DNA of 64,000 bases from Pseudoxanthomonas sangjuensis (lineage in GTDB: Bacteria; Pseudomonadota; Gammaproteobacteria; Xanthomonadales; Xanthomonadaceae), in NCBI RefSeq assembly GCF_010211755.1, contig NZ_PDWR01000014.1, positions 1-64,000 of the forward strand, given 5' to 3'. Below the pieces are notes generated by a model that had not been told where the DNA came from, did no database searches, and worked only from the letters and a program-made list of their open reading frames with translations. The position numbers were made by a program, and so were the translations under genes. Shown here one piece after another: positions 15,960-27,268 of the stretch (within the stretch, counting starts at the first letter, position 1; every line of letters begins with the position of its first letter).

Positions 15960-17785
15960 GGAAACCGGCCGCCAGGGAGTCCCTGCCCGAACGCCTGCTG
16001 CAGTCGCTGCGCGCCAGGTTCGGCGGCGACGGCGAGCGCAGCGCGCCGCCGCGCAACCGCAACCGCGCGCGCTTCAACCTGCGCGGCCGCCTCGCGCTGG
16101 TGCTGTGCACGCTGGGCCTGTGCTCGGTCAGCCTGATCGGGCGCGCCGCCTACGTGCAGCTGATCGGCAACGACTTCTACCAGCGCGAGGGCGATGCGCG
16201 CTTCGTCCGCGAGATCGAGATCCCGGTCTCGCGCGGCATGATCACCGACCGCAACGGCGAGCCGGTCGCGGTGTCGTCGCCGGTCGAGTCGGTATGGTGC
16301 GACCCGAAGGAACTGATGGCGAAGGCGCCCGACCGCCTGCCGGAGCTGGCGCGCGCGCTGGGCGAATCCACGGATGCGCTGACCCGCCGGGTCAGCCAGC
16401 GCGCCGACAAGGAGTTCATGTACCTCAAGCGCCGGATCAACCCGGACGAGGCGAAGGCGATCGTCGCCCGCGGCATCCCCGGCGTGTATTCCAAGCGCGA
16501 GTTCCGCCGCTTCTACCCGCAGGGCGAGGCGATGGCGCACGTGCTCGGCTTCACCAACATCGACGACCAGGGCCAGGAAGGCGTCGAGCTCGCCTTCGAC
16601 GAATGGCTGCGCGGCAAGCCCGGCGTCAAGAAGGTGATCCGCGACCGCAACGGCCGCATCGTCGAGAACATCGACCTGATCGAACCGGCGGTGCCGGGCC
16701 GCGACCTCACGCTGAGCATCGACCGCCGCATCCAGTACCTGACCTATCGCGAACTGAAGCGGCAGCTGATCGAATCCGGCGCGGCCAGCGGCACCGCGGT
16801 GGTGCTGGACGTGGCGACCGGCGAGGTGCTGGCGATGGCCAACCTGCCGTCGTTCAACCCGAACGCGGTGGAGGCCGGCCAGCGCGAGGCGCACCGCAAC
16901 CGCGCGGTCACCGACCTGTTCGAGCCGGGCTCGACGATGAAGCCGCTGACCGTCGCCGCCGCGCTCGAGGCCGGCAGGATCACGCCGGCCAGCGTGTTCG
17001 ACACCAACCCCGGCTGGATGCCGAACGGCAAGTACACCACCACCGACACGCACAACTACGGCGTGCTCGACGTCACCGGCATCATCCGCAAGAGCTCCAA
17101 TGTCGGCGTCTCGAAGATCGCGCAGCGCCTGTCCAACCAGGAGTTCTACGATTTCCTCAGGCGCTTCGGCTACGGCGAAAGCACGCACAGCGGTTTCCCC
17201 GGCGAGGCCGGCGGCCTGTTCCCGCCGCCGGCGCGCTGGAGCGGCACCACCAAGCAGACGCTGTCCTACGGCTACGGCATCTCGGTGACGCCGCTGCAGG
17301 TGGCGCACGCCTACGCGACGCTGGCCAACGGCGGCCGCGCCAACGTGCCGACCTTCGTCAAGGGCCAGCCCGGCGAATCGAAGCAGGTGCTGGACCCGCG
17401 GATCGCGCACGACGTGATGAAGATGATGCAGACGGTGACCGAGCCCGGCGGCACCGCTTACCCGTGGGGCACGATCCTCGGCTACCACGTCGCCGGCAAG
17501 ACCGGCACCGCGCACAAGGCCAGCAACGGCGGCTACTCGAAGCGCGACTACGTGGCGTTCTTCGCCGGCGTGGTGCCGGTGGACAACCCGCGCTTCGCGA
17601 TGGCGGTGGTGATCAACCAGCCGACCAAGGGCTCGCACTTCGGCGGCCTCGCCGCCGCGCCGGTGTTCCGCAACGTCATGGAAGGCGCGCTGCGCCTGAT
17701 GGACGTGCCGCCGGACGACATCGAGACATGGCTGGCGGCGCAGGCCGGGACCGAAGCGAAGGCGCCGGCGGGAGGTGCGCGATGA
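15956..17785 (+). CDS. ftsI: peptidoglycan D,D-transpeptidase FtsI (PBP3)
   Basis: This septal class B penicillin-binding protein crosslinks peptidoglycan at the division site as partner of FtsW. The 609-residue protein has a cytoplasmic N-terminus rich in Arg, one membrane helix ([17 protein letters not shown]), a dimerisation domain starting at [16 protein letters not shown] and the transpeptidase domain. The three active-site motifs are visible: STMK (in EPGSTMKP), SSN and KTGT. It overlaps ftsL and murE by ATGA junctions. Confidence 0.97.
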   Translation: MRKPAARESLPERLLQSLRARFGGDGERSAPPRNRNRARFNLRGRLALVLCTLGLCSVSLIGRAAYVQLIGNDFYQREGDARFVREIEIPVSRGMITDRNGEPVAVSSPVESVWCDPKELMAKAPDRLPELARALGESTDALTRRVSQRADKEFMYLKRRINPDEAKAIVARGIPGVYSKREFRRFYPQGEAMAHVLGFTNIDDQGQEGVELAFDEWLRGKPGVKKVIRDRNGRIVENIDLIEPAVPGRDLTLSIDRRIQYLTYRELKRQLIESGAASGTAVVLDVATGEVLAMANLPSFNPNAVEAGQREAHRNRAVTDLFEPGSTMKPLTVAAALEAGRITPASVFDTNPGWMPNGKYTTTDTHNYGVLDVTGIIRKSSNVGVSKIAQRLSNQEFYDFLRRFGYGESTHSGFPGEAGGLFPPPARWSGTTKQTLSYGYGISVTPLQVAHAYATLANGGRANVPTFVKGQPGESKQVLDPRIAHDVMKMMQTVTEPGGTAYPWGTILGYHVAGKTGTAHKASNGGYSKRDYVAFFAGVVPVDNPRFAMAVVINQPTKGSHFGGLAAAPVFRNVMEGALRLMDVPPDDIETWLAAQAGTEAKAPAGGAR

Positions 17786-19254
17786 AGCGCTCCATGCCGC
17801 TCTCGGAATTGCTGCCGGACGTGGCGCTGCCGCGCGATGTCGTCGTCGGCGGGCTGGTGATGGACTCGCGCCAGGTCGGGCCGGGCGACGCCTTCGTGGC
17901 GATTTCCGGCTTCGGCACGCATGGGCTGGCCTTCGTCGACCAGGCGCGGGAGAAGGGGGCGGCGGCGATCCTGTTCGATGCGTCCGCGCCTTCCGGCGAA
18001 TATCCCGCGCCCGCCGACGCCATCGGCGTGCCCGGCCTGCGCGCGCGCATGGGGCGGATGGCCGACCGGTTCCACGGCGGGCCGTCGGCGCAGATGACCA
18101 CGATCGGCGTCACCGGCACCAGCGGCAAGACTTCGACCGTGCAACTGCTGGCGCAGGCGCTGCAACTGCGCGGCGTGCGCAGCGGCACCATCGGCACGCT
18201 CGGCGCCGGCCTGTACGGCCAGGCGCGGGCGACCGGTTTCACCACGCCGCTGGTGCTGCAGACCCACGCGCTGCTTGCGCAACTGCGCGACGCCGGCGCG
18301 CAGGCGGTGGCGATGGAAGTCAGTTCGCACGCGCTCGACCAGGGCCGCGTCGACGCGGTGCATTTCGCGATCGGGGTGTTCACCAACCTCACCCGCGACC
18401 ACCTCGATTACCACGGCGACATGGAAACCTACGGCGCGGCGAAGGCCCGGCTGTTCGCCTGGCCGGGCCTGCGCGCGGCGGTGGTCAACCTCGACGACGA
18501 CTACGGCCGCCGCCTGTTCGCTTCGCTGCCGGCCTCGCTGCAGCGCATCGGCACCAGCGCGCGCGGCGCCGACGCTGCCGGCATCCGCGCGGGCGGCGTG
18601 GTGCTGGACGCGGCCGGCATCGCCTTCGACCTGCACGTCGGCGACGAAATGCGCCGCGTGCATTCGCCGCTGCTCGGCCGCTTCAACGTCGACAACCTGC
18701 TGGTCGTCGCCGGCGTGCTGCAGGCGCTGGGCGAAGGCGTCGACGCCATCGCCGACGTGCTCGGCAGGCTGCAGCCGATCCCCGGGCGCATGAACCGCCT
18801 CGGCGGCCACGACGGCCTGCCGCTGGTGGTGGTCGACTACTCGCACAAGCCCGACCCGCTGCAACAGGCGCTGGAGTCGCTGCGCGGCCACCTGCGCGGC
18901 CGCCTGGTCTGCGTGTTCGGCTGCGGCGGCGAGCGCGACACCGGCAAGCGCCCGCAGATGGCGGCGATCGCCGAGCGCCTGGCCGAAGCGGTGGTCGTCA
19001 CCGACGACAACCCGCGCGGCGAGGACGGCGACGCCATCGTCGCCGACATCCTGCGCGGCTTCGCGCATCCGCAGGCGGTGACGGTGCAGCGCGACCGCGC
19101 GCAAGCCATCGCCCGCGCGGTCGGCGAGGCCGGCCCGGACGACATCGTGCTGATCGCCGGCAAGGGCCACGAAACCTACCAGGAAATCCGCGGCGTCAAG
19201 CATCCGTTCGACGACACCGTCGAGGCGGCGAAGGCGCTGGAGGCGCGCGCATGA
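17782..19254 (+). CDS. murE: UDP-MurNAc-tripeptide synthetase MurE
   Basis: MurE adds the third residue of the stem peptide, using ATP in the cytosol. The 490-residue enzyme has the ATP loop [11 protein letters not shown], the central ligase domain ([18 protein letters not shown], with the carbamylated-lysine region following) and the C-terminal domain with the DDNPRGEDG loop. DNPR is the established signature for meso-diaminopimelate as substrate, so the peptidoglycan is predicted to be DAP-type. The start ATG overlaps the ftsI stop. Confidence 0.97.
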   Translation: MKRSMPLSELLPDVALPRDVVVGGLVMDSRQVGPGDAFVAISGFGTHGLAFVDQAREKGAAAILFDASAPSGEYPAPADAIGVPGLRARMGRMADRFHGGPSAQMTTIGVTGTSGKTSTVQLLAQALQLRGVRSGTIGTLGAGLYGQARATGFTTPLVLQTHALLAQLRDAGAQAVAMEVSSHALDQGRVDAVHFAIGVFTNLTRDHLDYHGDMETYGAAKARLFAWPGLRAAVVNLDDDYGRRLFASLPASLQRIGTSARGADAAGIRAGGVVLDAAGIAFDLHVGDEMRRVHSPLLGRFNVDNLLVVAGVLQALGEGVDAIADVLGRLQPIPGRMNRLGGHDGLPLVVVDYSHKPDPLQQALESLRGHLRGRLVCVFGCGGERDTGKRPQMAAIAERLAEAVVVTDDNPRGEDGDAIVADILRGFAHPQAVTVQRDRAQAIARAVGEAGPDDIVLIAGKGHETYQEIRGVKHPFDDTVEAAKALEARA

Positions 19255-20648
19255 AGCGCCTGCCTCTCTCCCTGATCGCGCACTGGGCCGGCGGCGAACT
19301 GCATGGCGACGACGTTTCCATCGACGCGATCGGCAACGACACCCGCGCGCTGGCGCCCGGCAGCCTGTACGTGGCGCTGCGCGGCGAACGCTTCGACGGC
19401 CACGACTTCGCCTACGACGCGGCGATGCGCGGTGCGGCCGCGGTGCTGGTCGACCACGTGGTCGGGCGGATCGACGTGCCGCAGATCGTCGTCGCCGACA
19501 CCGAGCTCGCGCTGGCGAAGATCGCCGCCGGCATCCAGCAGGGGCGCGCCGGCAAGGTCGTCGCGATCACCGGCAGCAACGGCAAGACCAGCGTGAAGAC
19601 GCTGCTGGTGTCGATCCTGCGGCGCGCCGGCGAGACCTATTCCAATCCCGGCAACCGCAACAACGAGATCGGCCTGCCGCTGGCGGTGATCGACGCGCCG
19701 GATGCCGCCGACTTCGCGGTCTACGAAATGGGCGCCGGCAAGCCCGGCGACATCGCCTACCTGACCGCCGTGGTGCGCCCCGACGTGGCGCTGGTGAACA
19801 ACGTCGCGCCGGCGCACCTGGAGCGCATGGGCAGCCTGCTGGGCGTGGCCGAAACCAAGGGCGCGATCTACGGCGCGCTGGCCGGCGACGGCGTCGCCGT
19901 CGTCAATGCCGACGACGCCTTCGCCGAATACTTCGCCGGCCTCGCCGCGGGCCGGCGCATCCTCCGCTTCGGCCTCGAAAGCAGCGCCGACGTCACCGCG
20001 CGCGACATCCGGCCGGGCGATGCCGGTTCGAGCTTCCGCCTGGTTTCGCCGCAAGGCGAAGCCGCCATCGCGCTGCGGTTGCCCGGCCGCCACAACGTGC
20101 TCAACGCGCTGGCCGCCGCTGCGCTGGCGCTCGGTTGCGGCGTGCCGCTCGCCGCCATCGCCGATGGCCTGGCGGCGGCGGAACCGGTCAAGGGCCGCCT
20201 GGTCGCGCACGTGCTGGGGAACGGAGCGGCGCTGATCGACGACAGCTACAACGCCAATCCCGGTTCGCTCGCCGCGGCGATCGACACCCTCGCCGCGGCG
20301 GGCGGCGAAAGCTGGCTGGTGCTCGGCGACATGCGCGAACTCGGCCCGGAGGGCGAGGCGTTGCATGCCGACGCCGGGCTGCGCGCGAAGAACGCCGGCA
20401 TCCGCCGCCTGTACGCGCTGGGCCCGCTCAGCGCCGCCGCCGCGCGCGCCTTCGGCGAGGGCGCGCGGGTGTTCGACAGCCACGGCGCGCTCGCCGCCGC
20501 GCTGCGCGCCGACATGGGCGCGACGGCGCCCGGTCTGCGCGTGCTGGTCAAGGGCTCGCGCGGCAGCGCCATGGACCGCGTCGTCGCCGCATTGCTGCCC
20601 GTCTCCGACAACGACAAGAACAAAGGGGAGAAACCGCATGCTGCTTGA
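19251..20648 (+). CDS. murF: UDP-MurNAc-pentapeptide synthetase MurF
   Basis: MurF ligates D-Ala-D-Ala (made by DdlB, encoded at 25551) to the UDP-MurNAc tripeptide. The 465-residue protein shows the Mur ligase ATP loop [40 protein letters not shown], and the [10 protein letters not shown] and [10 protein letters not shown] motifs of MurF. It overlaps murE by ATGA. Its C-terminus overlaps the start of mraY by 11 nt, the longest overlap within the operon. Confidence 0.97.
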   Translation: MKRLPLSLIAHWAGGELHGDDVSIDAIGNDTRALAPGSLYVALRGERFDGHDFAYDAAMRGAAAVLVDHVVGRIDVPQIVVADTELALAKIAAGIQQGRAGKVVAITGSNGKTSVKTLLVSILRRAGETYSNPGNRNNEIGLPLAVIDAPDAADFAVYEMGAGKPGDIAYLTAVVRPDVALVNNVAPAHLERMGSLLGVAETKGAIYGALAGDGVAVVNADDAFAEYFAGLAAGRRILRFGLESSADVTARDIRPGDAGSSFRLVSPQGEAAIALRLPGRHNVLNALAAAALALGCGVPLAAIADGLAAAEPVKGRLVAHVLGNGAALIDDSYNANPGSLAAAIDTLAAAGGESWLVLGDMRELGPEGEALHADAGLRAKNAGIRRLYALGPLSAAAARAFGEGARVFDSHGALAAALRADMGATAPGLRVLVKGSRGSAMDRVVAALLPVSDNDKNKGEKPHAA

Positions 20649-21723
20649 ACTCGCCCGCTGGCTGCAGCAGCTCGAGGACCTGTTCCGGCTGTTCGGCTAC
20701 CTGACCCTGCGCGGCATCCTCGCCGCGTTGACCGCGCTGTTCCTGTCGCTGTGGCTGGGCCCGGCCGCGATCCGCCGGCTCGCCCAGCTCAAGGGCGGCC
20801 AGCCGATCCGCAAGGAAGGCCCGCAAAGCCACTTCTCCAAGGCCGGCACGCCGACCATGGGCGGCGGCCTGATCCTGGTCACGGTGGCGCTGTCGGTGCT
20901 GCTGTGGGGCGACCTGCGCAACCGTTACGTGTGGCTGGTGCTGGCGGTGATGGCCGCGTTCGGCGCGATCGGCTGGTACGACGACTGGATCAAGATCGTC
21001 CGGCGCGATCCGAACGGGCTGAAGTCGCGCTGGAAGTACCTGCTGCAGTCGATCTTCGGCCTCGCCGCCGGGCTGTTCCTGTACTACAGCGCCGACGTGC
21101 CGGCGGCAACGACTTTCTACATCCCGCTGTTCAAGGCGGTCGCGTTGCCGATGGTCAGCATCAGCTTCGTCGCCATCGCCTATTTCTGGATCGTCGGCTT
21201 CTCCAATGCGGTCAACCTGACCGACGGCCTCGACGGGCTGGCGATCATGCCGACCGTGCTGGTCGCCTGCGCGCTGGCGGTGTTCGCCTACGCCAGCGGC
21301 CCCGTGAAGTTCTCCGAGTACCTGCAGATCCCCTACATCCCGGGCGCCGGCGAACTGATCGTGATCTGCGCCGCCATCGCCGGCGCGGGCCTGGGCTTCC
21401 TGTGGTTCAACACCTACCCGGCGATGGTGTTCATGGGCGACATCGGCGCGCTGGCGCTGGGCGCGGTGCTGGGCACGGTCGCGGTGATCGTGCGCCAGGA
21501 GCTGATCCTGGTGGTGATGGGCGGCGTGTTCGTGGTCGAGACGCTGTCGGTGATGATCCAGGTCGCGTCGTTCAAGCTCACCGGCAAGCGCGTGTTCCGG
21601 ATGGCGCCGATCCACCACCACTTCGAGCTGAAGGGCTGGCCGGAGCCGCGCGTGATCGTGCGCTTCTGGATCATCTCGGTGATCCTGGTCCTGGTCGGCC
21701 TGGCCACGCTGAAGGTGCGCTGA
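20638..21723 (+). CDS. mraY: phospho-MurNAc-pentapeptide transferase
   Basis: This inner-membrane enzyme transfers phospho-MurNAc-pentapeptide to undecaprenyl phosphate to form lipid I. The 361-residue protein has about ten transmembrane helices. It shows the cytoplasmic motifs [38 protein letters not shown] and [14 protein letters not shown], which carry the catalytic aspartates and the HHH loop. The ATG at 20638 gives the standard length. The next gene in this cluster is ftsW. The murD gene usually found here is missing. Confidence 0.97.
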   Translation: MLLELARWLQQLEDLFRLFGYLTLRGILAALTALFLSLWLGPAAIRRLAQLKGGQPIRKEGPQSHFSKAGTPTMGGGLILVTVALSVLLWGDLRNRYVWLVLAVMAAFGAIGWYDDWIKIVRRDPNGLKSRWKYLLQSIFGLAAGLFLYYSADVPAATTFYIPLFKAVALPMVSISFVAIAYFWIVGFSNAVNLTDGLDGLAIMPTVLVACALAVFAYASGPVKFSEYLQIPYIPGAGELIVICAAIAGAGLGFLWFNTYPAMVFMGDIGALALGAVLGTVAVIVRQELILVVMGGVFVVETLSVMIQVASFKLTGKRVFRMAPIHHHFELKGWPEPRVIVRFWIISVILVLVGLATLKVR

Positions 21724-23003
21724 TGAACGACACCCCGCGCCAGGCCACCCGGCTCGAAGCCATCGAAGGCCGCTACGACGCGTGGCTGCTGGGCGCCGTC
21801 GTGGCGCTGGCCGCGCTCGGCGTGGTGATGGTGGCGTCGAGCTCGATCGCGCTGTCGGGCAACCCGTTCTACTACCTCGAGCGGCACCTGGTGTTCCTCG
21901 CGCTGGGCGCCGGCCTGGGGTTGTGGGCGATGCGCACCGAGCTCAAGAGCGTGGAGAAGCACAACCACCTGCTGCTGCTGGCCTGCTTCGGCCTGCTGCT
22001 GCTGGTCTGGATGCCGGGGCTGGGCGTCAGCGTCAACGGCGCGCGGCGCTGGATCAACCTCGGCCTGGCGCGCTTCCAGGTGGTCGAGGCGGTGAAGGTG
22101 CTGTACATCGTCTGGCTGTCGAGCTACCTGATCCGCTTCAGCGACGAAGTCAGCGCCAGCTGGTCGGCGATGCTGAAGCCGCTCGGGGTGGCCGCGCTGC
22201 TGATCGCGATGCTGCTGGCGCAGCCGGACTTCGGCTCGTCGACGCTGCTGCTGGGCATCACCGCCGGCATGCTGGTGCTGGGCGGCGCGAACCTGACCCG
22301 CATGCAGATGCCGATCGTGCTGGCGCTGCCGGTGCTGGTCGCGCTGGTGGTGTTCGAGCCGTACCGCATGCGCCGCGTCACCTCGTTCCTCGACCCGTGG
22401 GCCGACCAGCTCGGTTCCGGCTACCAGCTCAGCAACGCGCTGATGGCGCTGGGCCGCGGCGAATGGGCCGGCGTCGGCCTCGGCAGTTCGGTGCAGAAGC
22501 TCAACTACCTGCCCGAGGCGCACACCGACTTCATCTTCTCGGTGATCGGCGAGGAGCTCGGCTTCGTCGGCGTGTGCGCGGTGATCGGCCTGTACGCGCT
22601 GCTGGTCGGCCGCGCGTTCTGGATCGGCTACCAGTGCGTGGAGATGCGCCGCCACTTCGCCGGCTACGTCGCCTTCGGCATCGGGCTGTGGATCGGCATG
22701 CAGGCGTTCGTCTCGATCGGCGTCAACCTCGGCCTGCTGCCGACCAAGGGCCTGACCCTGCCGCTGGTTTCGTCCGGCGGCTCCAGCGTGATGATGACCT
22801 GCGTGGCGATGGGCCTGCTGCTGCGCGTGTCGTACGAGCTCAACCGCGCCGGCAAGCAGGTCGCGCTGCTGCGCGGCGAGATGGCGCAGGGCCGCGATTC
22901 CGCGGCGGCGCCGTCGTCGCCCGCGCCGGCCGCCCAGCCGGCCGTGCGCGGCACCAGCCGGCTGAAGCCGCGGGTCGAGCCGACCTTCGAGAGGATCGCC
23001 TGA
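21723..23003 (+). CDS. ftsW: peptidoglycan glycosyltransferase FtsW
   Basis: This SEDS-family polymerase works with FtsI at the septum. The 426-residue membrane protein has about ten helices and the SEDS motifs [45 protein letters not shown] and [10 protein letters not shown]. The polymerase aspartate lies in the AHTDFIF extracellular loop region of the family. The cytoplasmic tail after the last helix is Ala/Pro-rich. The TGATG junction couples it to mraY. Confidence 0.96.
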   Translation: MNDTPRQATRLEAIEGRYDAWLLGAVVALAALGVVMVASSSIALSGNPFYYLERHLVFLALGAGLGLWAMRTELKSVEKHNHLLLLACFGLLLLVWMPGLGVSVNGARRWINLGLARFQVVEAVKVLYIVWLSSYLIRFSDEVSASWSAMLKPLGVAALLIAMLLAQPDFGSSTLLLGITAGMLVLGGANLTRMQMPIVLALPVLVALVVFEPYRMRRVTSFLDPWADQLGSGYQLSNALMALGRGEWAGVGLGSSVQKLNYLPEAHTDFIFSVIGEELGFVGVCAVIGLYALLVGRAFWIGYQCVEMRRHFAGYVAFGIGLWIGMQAFVSIGVNLGLLPTKGLTLPLVSSGGSSVMMTCVAMGLLLRVSYELNRAGKQVALLRGEMAQGRDSAAAPSSPAPAAQPAVRGTSRLKPRVEPTFERIA

Positions 23004-23005
23004 GC

Positions 23006-24106
23006 ATGGTCGCGAACCCCTCGCTCAACTCGGTGATGATCCTGGCCGGCGGCACCGGCGGGCACATCTTCCCGGCGCTGGCGGTGGCGAAGGTGCTGCG
23101 CCGGCGCGGCGTGCCGGTGACCTGGCTCGGCGCCGACGGGTCGATGGAAACCCGGCTGGTGCCGCAGCACGGCATCGACATCGACACCGTCGCGATCAGC
23201 GGCCTGCGCGGCAGGGGCAAGCTGGCCCTGCTCGGCGCGCCGCTGCGCGTGCTCAACGCGGTGGTGGCCGCGGGCAAGGTGCTGAAGCGCCGCGCGCCGC
23301 GCGTGGTGGTCAGCTTCGGCGGTTTCGCCGCCGGCCCCGGCGGCATGGCCGCGCGGCTGCAGGGCCGCGCGCTGCTGGTGCACGAATCCAACCGCGCGCC
23401 CGGCTTCACCAACCGCGTGCTGGCGAAGTTCGCGCGGCGGGTGCTGGTCGGCTTCCCCGGCAGCGGCCTGCCGCGCGAGGAAGCGGTCGGCAATCCGGTG
23501 CGCGAGGAGATCGCCGCGCTGCCGCCGCCGGCACAGCGCTTCGCGTCGCGCGCGATGGAGGCGGGCGATGCGCCGGTCCGCCTGCTCGTGCTCGGCGGCA
23601 GCCAGGGCGCGCGCGCGTTGAACGACGCCCTGCCGCGCGTGCTGGCCCAGCTGGGCGATTCCGATATCGAAGTGCGCCACCAGTGCGGCGAGAAGCTGCG
23701 CGCCGAGGCCGACGCGGCCTATGCGCGGGCCGGGGTGAAGGCCAGCGTCGAAAGCTTCATTGCCGACATGGCCGGCGCGTACGCATGGGCCGACCTCGTC
23801 GTCTGCCGTTCCGGCGCCTCGACCCTGGCGGAACTGTGCGCGGCCGGCGTCGGCAGCGTGCTGGTGCCGTTCGCCGCGGCGGTCGACGACCACCAGACCC
23901 GGAACGCGCAATACCTCGCCGAACACGGCGCGGCGCTGCTGCTGAAGCAGGACGGGCAGCTCGCCGCGAACCTGCAGCCGGTGCTGCGCGAACTGGTTTC
24001 CAACCCGGGCAAGCGCCTGGCGATGGCCGAAGCCGCGCGCGCGCTGGCCAAACCCGATGCGGCCGAGCGCATCGCCGACATCATCCTCCAGGAGTCCGCA
24101 CCATGA
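23006..24106 (+). CDS. murG: UDP-GlcNAc:lipid I N-acetylglucosaminyltransferase
   Basis: MurG converts lipid I to lipid II at the inner face of the cytoplasmic membrane. The 366-residue GT-B enzyme shows [54 protein letters not shown] and [11 protein letters not shown], and the [11 protein letters not shown] motif that contacts the nucleotide sugar. It starts 2 nt after the ftsW stop and overlaps murC (ATGATG). Confidence 0.96.
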   Translation: MVANPSLNSVMILAGGTGGHIFPALAVAKVLRRRGVPVTWLGADGSMETRLVPQHGIDIDTVAISGLRGRGKLALLGAPLRVLNAVVAAGKVLKRRAPRVVVSFGGFAAGPGGMAARLQGRALLVHESNRAPGFTNRVLAKFARRVLVGFPGSGLPREEAVGNPVREEIAALPPPAQRFASRAMEAGDAPVRLLVLGGSQGARALNDALPRVLAQLGDSDIEVRHQCGEKLRAEADAAYARAGVKASVESFIADMAGAYAWADLVVCRSGASTLAELCAAGVGSVLVPFAAAVDDHQTRNAQYLAEHGAALLLKQDGQLAANLQPVLRELVSNPGKRLAMAEAARALAKPDAAERIADIILQESAP

Positions 24107-25554
24107 TGGCCCCCGCGCGCGAGCGCCGCCTGCAGAACACCGGCAACCTCGCCGAGGTCTTCCGGCGCGTGCATTTCGTCGGCATCGGCGGTTCCGGCAT
24201 GAGCGGCATCGCCGAGGTGCTGTGCACGCTGGGCTACGAGGTCTCCGGTTCGGACAACGCCGACAACGCGACCACGCGCCGCCTCGCGTCGATCGGCGCG
24301 CGGGTGATGCGCGGGCACAACGCGGCGAACGTGCTCGGCACCGACTGCGTGGTCGTGTCCAGCGCGATCAAGCCCGACAACCCGGAACTGATGGAGGCGC
24401 GCAGCCAGCGCATCCCGATCGTGCCGCGCGCGGCGATGCTGGCCGAACTGATGCGCTTCCGCCGCGGCATCGCGGTCGCCGGCACCCACGGCAAGACCAC
24501 CACCACCAGCCTGATCGCGTCGGTGCTCAGCGAAGGCGGCCTCGACCCGACCTACGTGATCGGCGGGCAACTGCTCGCCGCCGGCGCCAACGCCAAGCTC
24601 GGCGGCGGCCAGTGGCTGGTCGCCGAGGCCGACGAAAGCGACGGCAGCTTCCTGCGCCTGAGCCCGCTGATGGCGGTGATCACCAACATCGACGCCGACC
24701 ACCTGGAGAACTACGGCAACGATTTCGCCCGGGTCAAGGCCGCGTTCGCCGAATTCCTGCAGCGCCTGCCGTTCTACGGACTGGCGGTGCTGTGCATCGA
24801 CGACCCGGAAGTCGCCGCGCTGGCCGCGGAGACGCCGCGCCACGTGATGAGCTACGGCTTCGCCGGGAACGCCGACGTCCGCGCCGAGGACGTCGTGCAG
24901 GACGGCGCGCGGATGCGCTTCACCCTGCGCCTGCCCGAGGACGTCGGCGTGCCGGTGTCGCTGGCGTTGCCGGGCCGCCACAACGTGCAGAACGCGCTGG
25001 CCGCCGCCGCGATCGGCTGGCAGCTGGGGGTGTCGCCGCAGCACATCGCGGCCGCGCTGGAGAAGTTCGCCGGCGTCGGCCGCCGCTTCAACGACCTCGG
25101 CGAAGTGACCACACCGGGCGGTGCGAAGGTGCGCATCGTCGACGACTACGGCCACCACCCGAAGGAACTGGCGGCGGTGTTCGCCGCCGCGCGCGGCGGC
25201 TGGCCGGACAGGCGCCTCGTGGTCGCGTTCCAGCCGCATCGCTACAGCCGCACCCGCGACCAGTTCGACGCGTTCGCCGCGGTGCTGTCCGACGTCGACG
25301 CCCTGGTGCTCAGCGAAGTCTATCCCGCGGGCGAGGCGCCGATCGCCGGTGCCGACGCGAAGTCGCTGGCGCGTGCGATCCGCGCGCGCGGGCGCAACGA
25401 ACCGGTCGTGGTCGGCAAGGTCGCCGACCTCGCCAGCGTGCTGCCCGACGTGCTGAAGGACGGCGACCTGCTGCTGATGATGGGGGCGGGCGACATCGGC
25501 CACGTCGCACAGCAGATCGCGGCGCACGGATTCGAAACGGCGGGGCACCAATGA
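24103..25554 (+). CDS. murC: UDP-N-acetylmuramate--L-alanine ligase
   Basis: MurC adds the first amino acid, L-Ala, to UDP-MurNAc. The 483-residue ligase has the N-terminal Rossmann loop [18 protein letters not shown], the ATP loop [33 protein letters not shown] and the C-terminal [11 protein letters not shown] and [10 protein letters not shown] motifs. Two ATGs in tandem (24103 and 24106) overlap the murG stop. It is followed by ddlB. No murB lies between them, unlike in some relatives. Confidence 0.97.
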   Translation: MMAPARERRLQNTGNLAEVFRRVHFVGIGGSGMSGIAEVLCTLGYEVSGSDNADNATTRRLASIGARVMRGHNAANVLGTDCVVVSSAIKPDNPELMEARSQRIPIVPRAAMLAELMRFRRGIAVAGTHGKTTTTSLIASVLSEGGLDPTYVIGGQLLAAGANAKLGGGQWLVAEADESDGSFLRLSPLMAVITNIDADHLENYGNDFARVKAAFAEFLQRLPFYGLAVLCIDDPEVAALAAETPRHVMSYGFAGNADVRAEDVVQDGARMRFTLRLPEDVGVPVSLALPGRHNVQNALAAAAIGWQLGVSPQHIAAALEKFAGVGRRFNDLGEVTTPGGAKVRIVDDYGHHPKELAAVFAAARGGWPDRRLVVAFQPHRYSRTRDQFDAFAAVLSDVDALVLSEVYPAGEAPIAGADAKSLARAIRARGRNEPVVVGKVADLASVLPDVLKDGDLLLMMGAGDIGHVAQQIAAHGFETAGHQ

Positions 25555-26528
25555 GCGAGGCATCCGTGACGAACGCCGGTTTCCCGCCACTGCGCGTTAC
25601 CGACCCGAAGGCCTTCGGGCGCGTCGCCGTGCTGCTCGGCGGCGACTCCAGCGAGCGCGAGGTATCGCTGAATTCCGGGGGCAACGTGCTCGAGGCGCTG
25701 CGCGCGCGCGGCGTCGATGCGCACGCGGTCGACGGCATTCCCGCCTTGCTGGAGGAAATCCGCGCCGGCAGGATCGACCGCGTCTTCAACATCCTGCATG
25801 GCGGCGACGGCGAGAACGGCGTCGTGCAGGGCCTGCTCGACGCGCTGAAGGTCCCGTACACCGGCTCCGGCGTGCTCGGCAGCGCGCTGACCCTCGACAA
25901 GATCCGCACCAAGCAGGTGTGGCTGTCGCTGGGCTTGCCGACGCCGAAGTACAAGCGCCTGGCGAAGGGCGACGACGTCGATGCGGCGGCGAAGGAAATC
26001 GGCCTGCCGCTGATCGTCAAGCCGTCGATGGAAGGCTCCAGCGTCGGCGTGTCGCGGGTGTTCGACGCCGCCGGCCTCGGCGACGCGGTCGCGCTGGCCG
26101 CGCGCTACCCCGGCGAGCTGCTGATGGAGCAGATGGTGGTCGGCGACGAGCTGACCGTCGGCATCCTCGGCGACGTCGCGCTGCCGTCGATCCGGATCGT
26201 GCCCAAGGGCCAGTGGTACGACTACCACGCCAAGTACGTCGCCGAGGACACGCAGTACCTGTGCCCCGGCCTCGATGGCGGCGACGAAGCCGAAATCCGC
26301 CGCCTCTCGCTGGCCGCGTTCCAGGCCGCCGGCTGCAGCGGCTGGGGCCGCGTCGACGTGATGCGCGACCGCGCGACCGGCGGCTTCTACCTGCTCGAGG
26401 TCAACACCGCGCCGGGCATGACCAGCCATTCGCTGGTGCCGAAGGCGGCGGGGCAGGTCGGCGTCGGTTTCGAGGAGCTGTGCTGGCGGATCCTCGAGCA
26501 GACGATGCCGGAGGCGGGCGCGAGATGA
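25551..26528 (+). CDS. ddlB: D-alanine--D-alanine ligase
   Basis: This cytosolic ATP-grasp enzyme makes the D-Ala-D-Ala dipeptide used by MurF. The 325-residue protein shows [66 protein letters not shown] and the final metal-binding [18 protein letters not shown] non-conserved N-terminal extension of roughly 20 residues is present. It overlaps murC and ftsQ by ATGA. Confidence 0.97.
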   Translation: MSEASVTNAGFPPLRVTDPKAFGRVAVLLGGDSSEREVSLNSGGNVLEALRARGVDAHAVDGIPALLEEIRAGRIDRVFNILHGGDGENGVVQGLLDALKVPYTGSGVLGSALTLDKIRTKQVWLSLGLPTPKYKRLAKGDDVDAAAKEIGLPLIVKPSMEGSSVGVSRVFDAAGLGDAVALAARYPGELLMEQMVVGDELTVGILGDVALPSIRIVPKGQWYDYHAKYVAEDTQYLCPGLDGGDEAEIRRLSLAAFQAAGCSGWGRVDVMRDRATGGFYLLEVNTAPGMTSHSLVPKAAGQVGVGFEELCWRILEQTMPEAGAR

Positions 26529-27268
26529 ACACCGCGCTGCGCCTCTTCGCCTGGCTGCTCGCGATCGCGCTGGTCGCGCTGCCGGTCGTGGCCGTGGTCA
26601 ACGGCTGGGTCGGCGCCGAGCGCTGGCCGCTGACCCGGCTGCGCGTGCACGGCGAACTCGAGCGCGTCGATGCCGCGCAGCTGCGCGCGGCGGTGCTGCC
26701 GCATGCGCGGCGCGGCTTCTTCGCCGTGCGCCTGCAGGACGCGCAGGACGCGGTGCAGAAGCTGCCGTGGGTCGAGCGCGCGGAGGTGCGCAAGCGCTGG
26801 CCGGACGTGCTCGAGGTCAGCATCGTCGAGCACCGTCCGTTCGCGCGCTGGGGCAAGGACAAGCTGCTGTCGGAAAGCGGGAGCCTGTTCCCGCTGCCCG
26901 CGGGCCTGCCGGTCGCCGGGCTGCCGCAACTCGGCGGGCCGGATTCGCGCGCGCGGGAAGTGGTCGCGCTGTACAACGAATCGAAGCGGCTGTTCGCGCC
27001 GCTCGGCCTGGAGGTGCGCGCGCTGGCGATGGACGCGCGCGGCAGCTGGTCGCTCGAACTCGACAACGGCGCCGAGGTCGTGATCGGCCGCGCCGACGCG
27101 CGGCCGCGCCTGGCGCGCTTCGCGCGGATGCTGCCGCAGCTGCTGTCGCGGCATCCGCAGCCGCTGAAGCGCGCCGACCTCCGCTACACGAATGGATTCG
27201 CGCTCAGTTGGGGCGCGGCCGCACCGCAATCGAACGCGTCGCAACCGGCGCAGGCAAGCATGGCATGA
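26525..27268 (+). CDS. ftsQ: cell division protein FtsQ
   Basis: This bitopic divisome protein links FtsLB to FtsA and other partners. The 247-residue product has one N-terminal membrane helix ([19 protein letters not shown]), a POTRA domain ([18 protein letters not shown] ... FAVRLQDAQ) and a C-terminal beta domain with [21 protein letters not shown] and [14 protein letters not shown]. An ATGA overlap couples it to ddlB, and its end overlaps the ftsA start. Confidence 0.95.
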   Translation: MNTALRLFAWLLAIALVALPVVAVVNGWVGAERWPLTRLRVHGELERVDAAQLRAAVLPHARRGFFAVRLQDAQDAVQKLPWVERAEVRKRWPDVLEVSIVEHRPFARWGKDKLLSESGSLFPLPAGLPVAGLPQLGGPDSRAREVVALYNESKRLFAPLGLEVRALAMDARGSWSLELDNGAEVVIGRADARPRLARFARMLPQLLSRHPQPLKRADLRYTNGFALSWGAAAPQSNASQPAQASMA

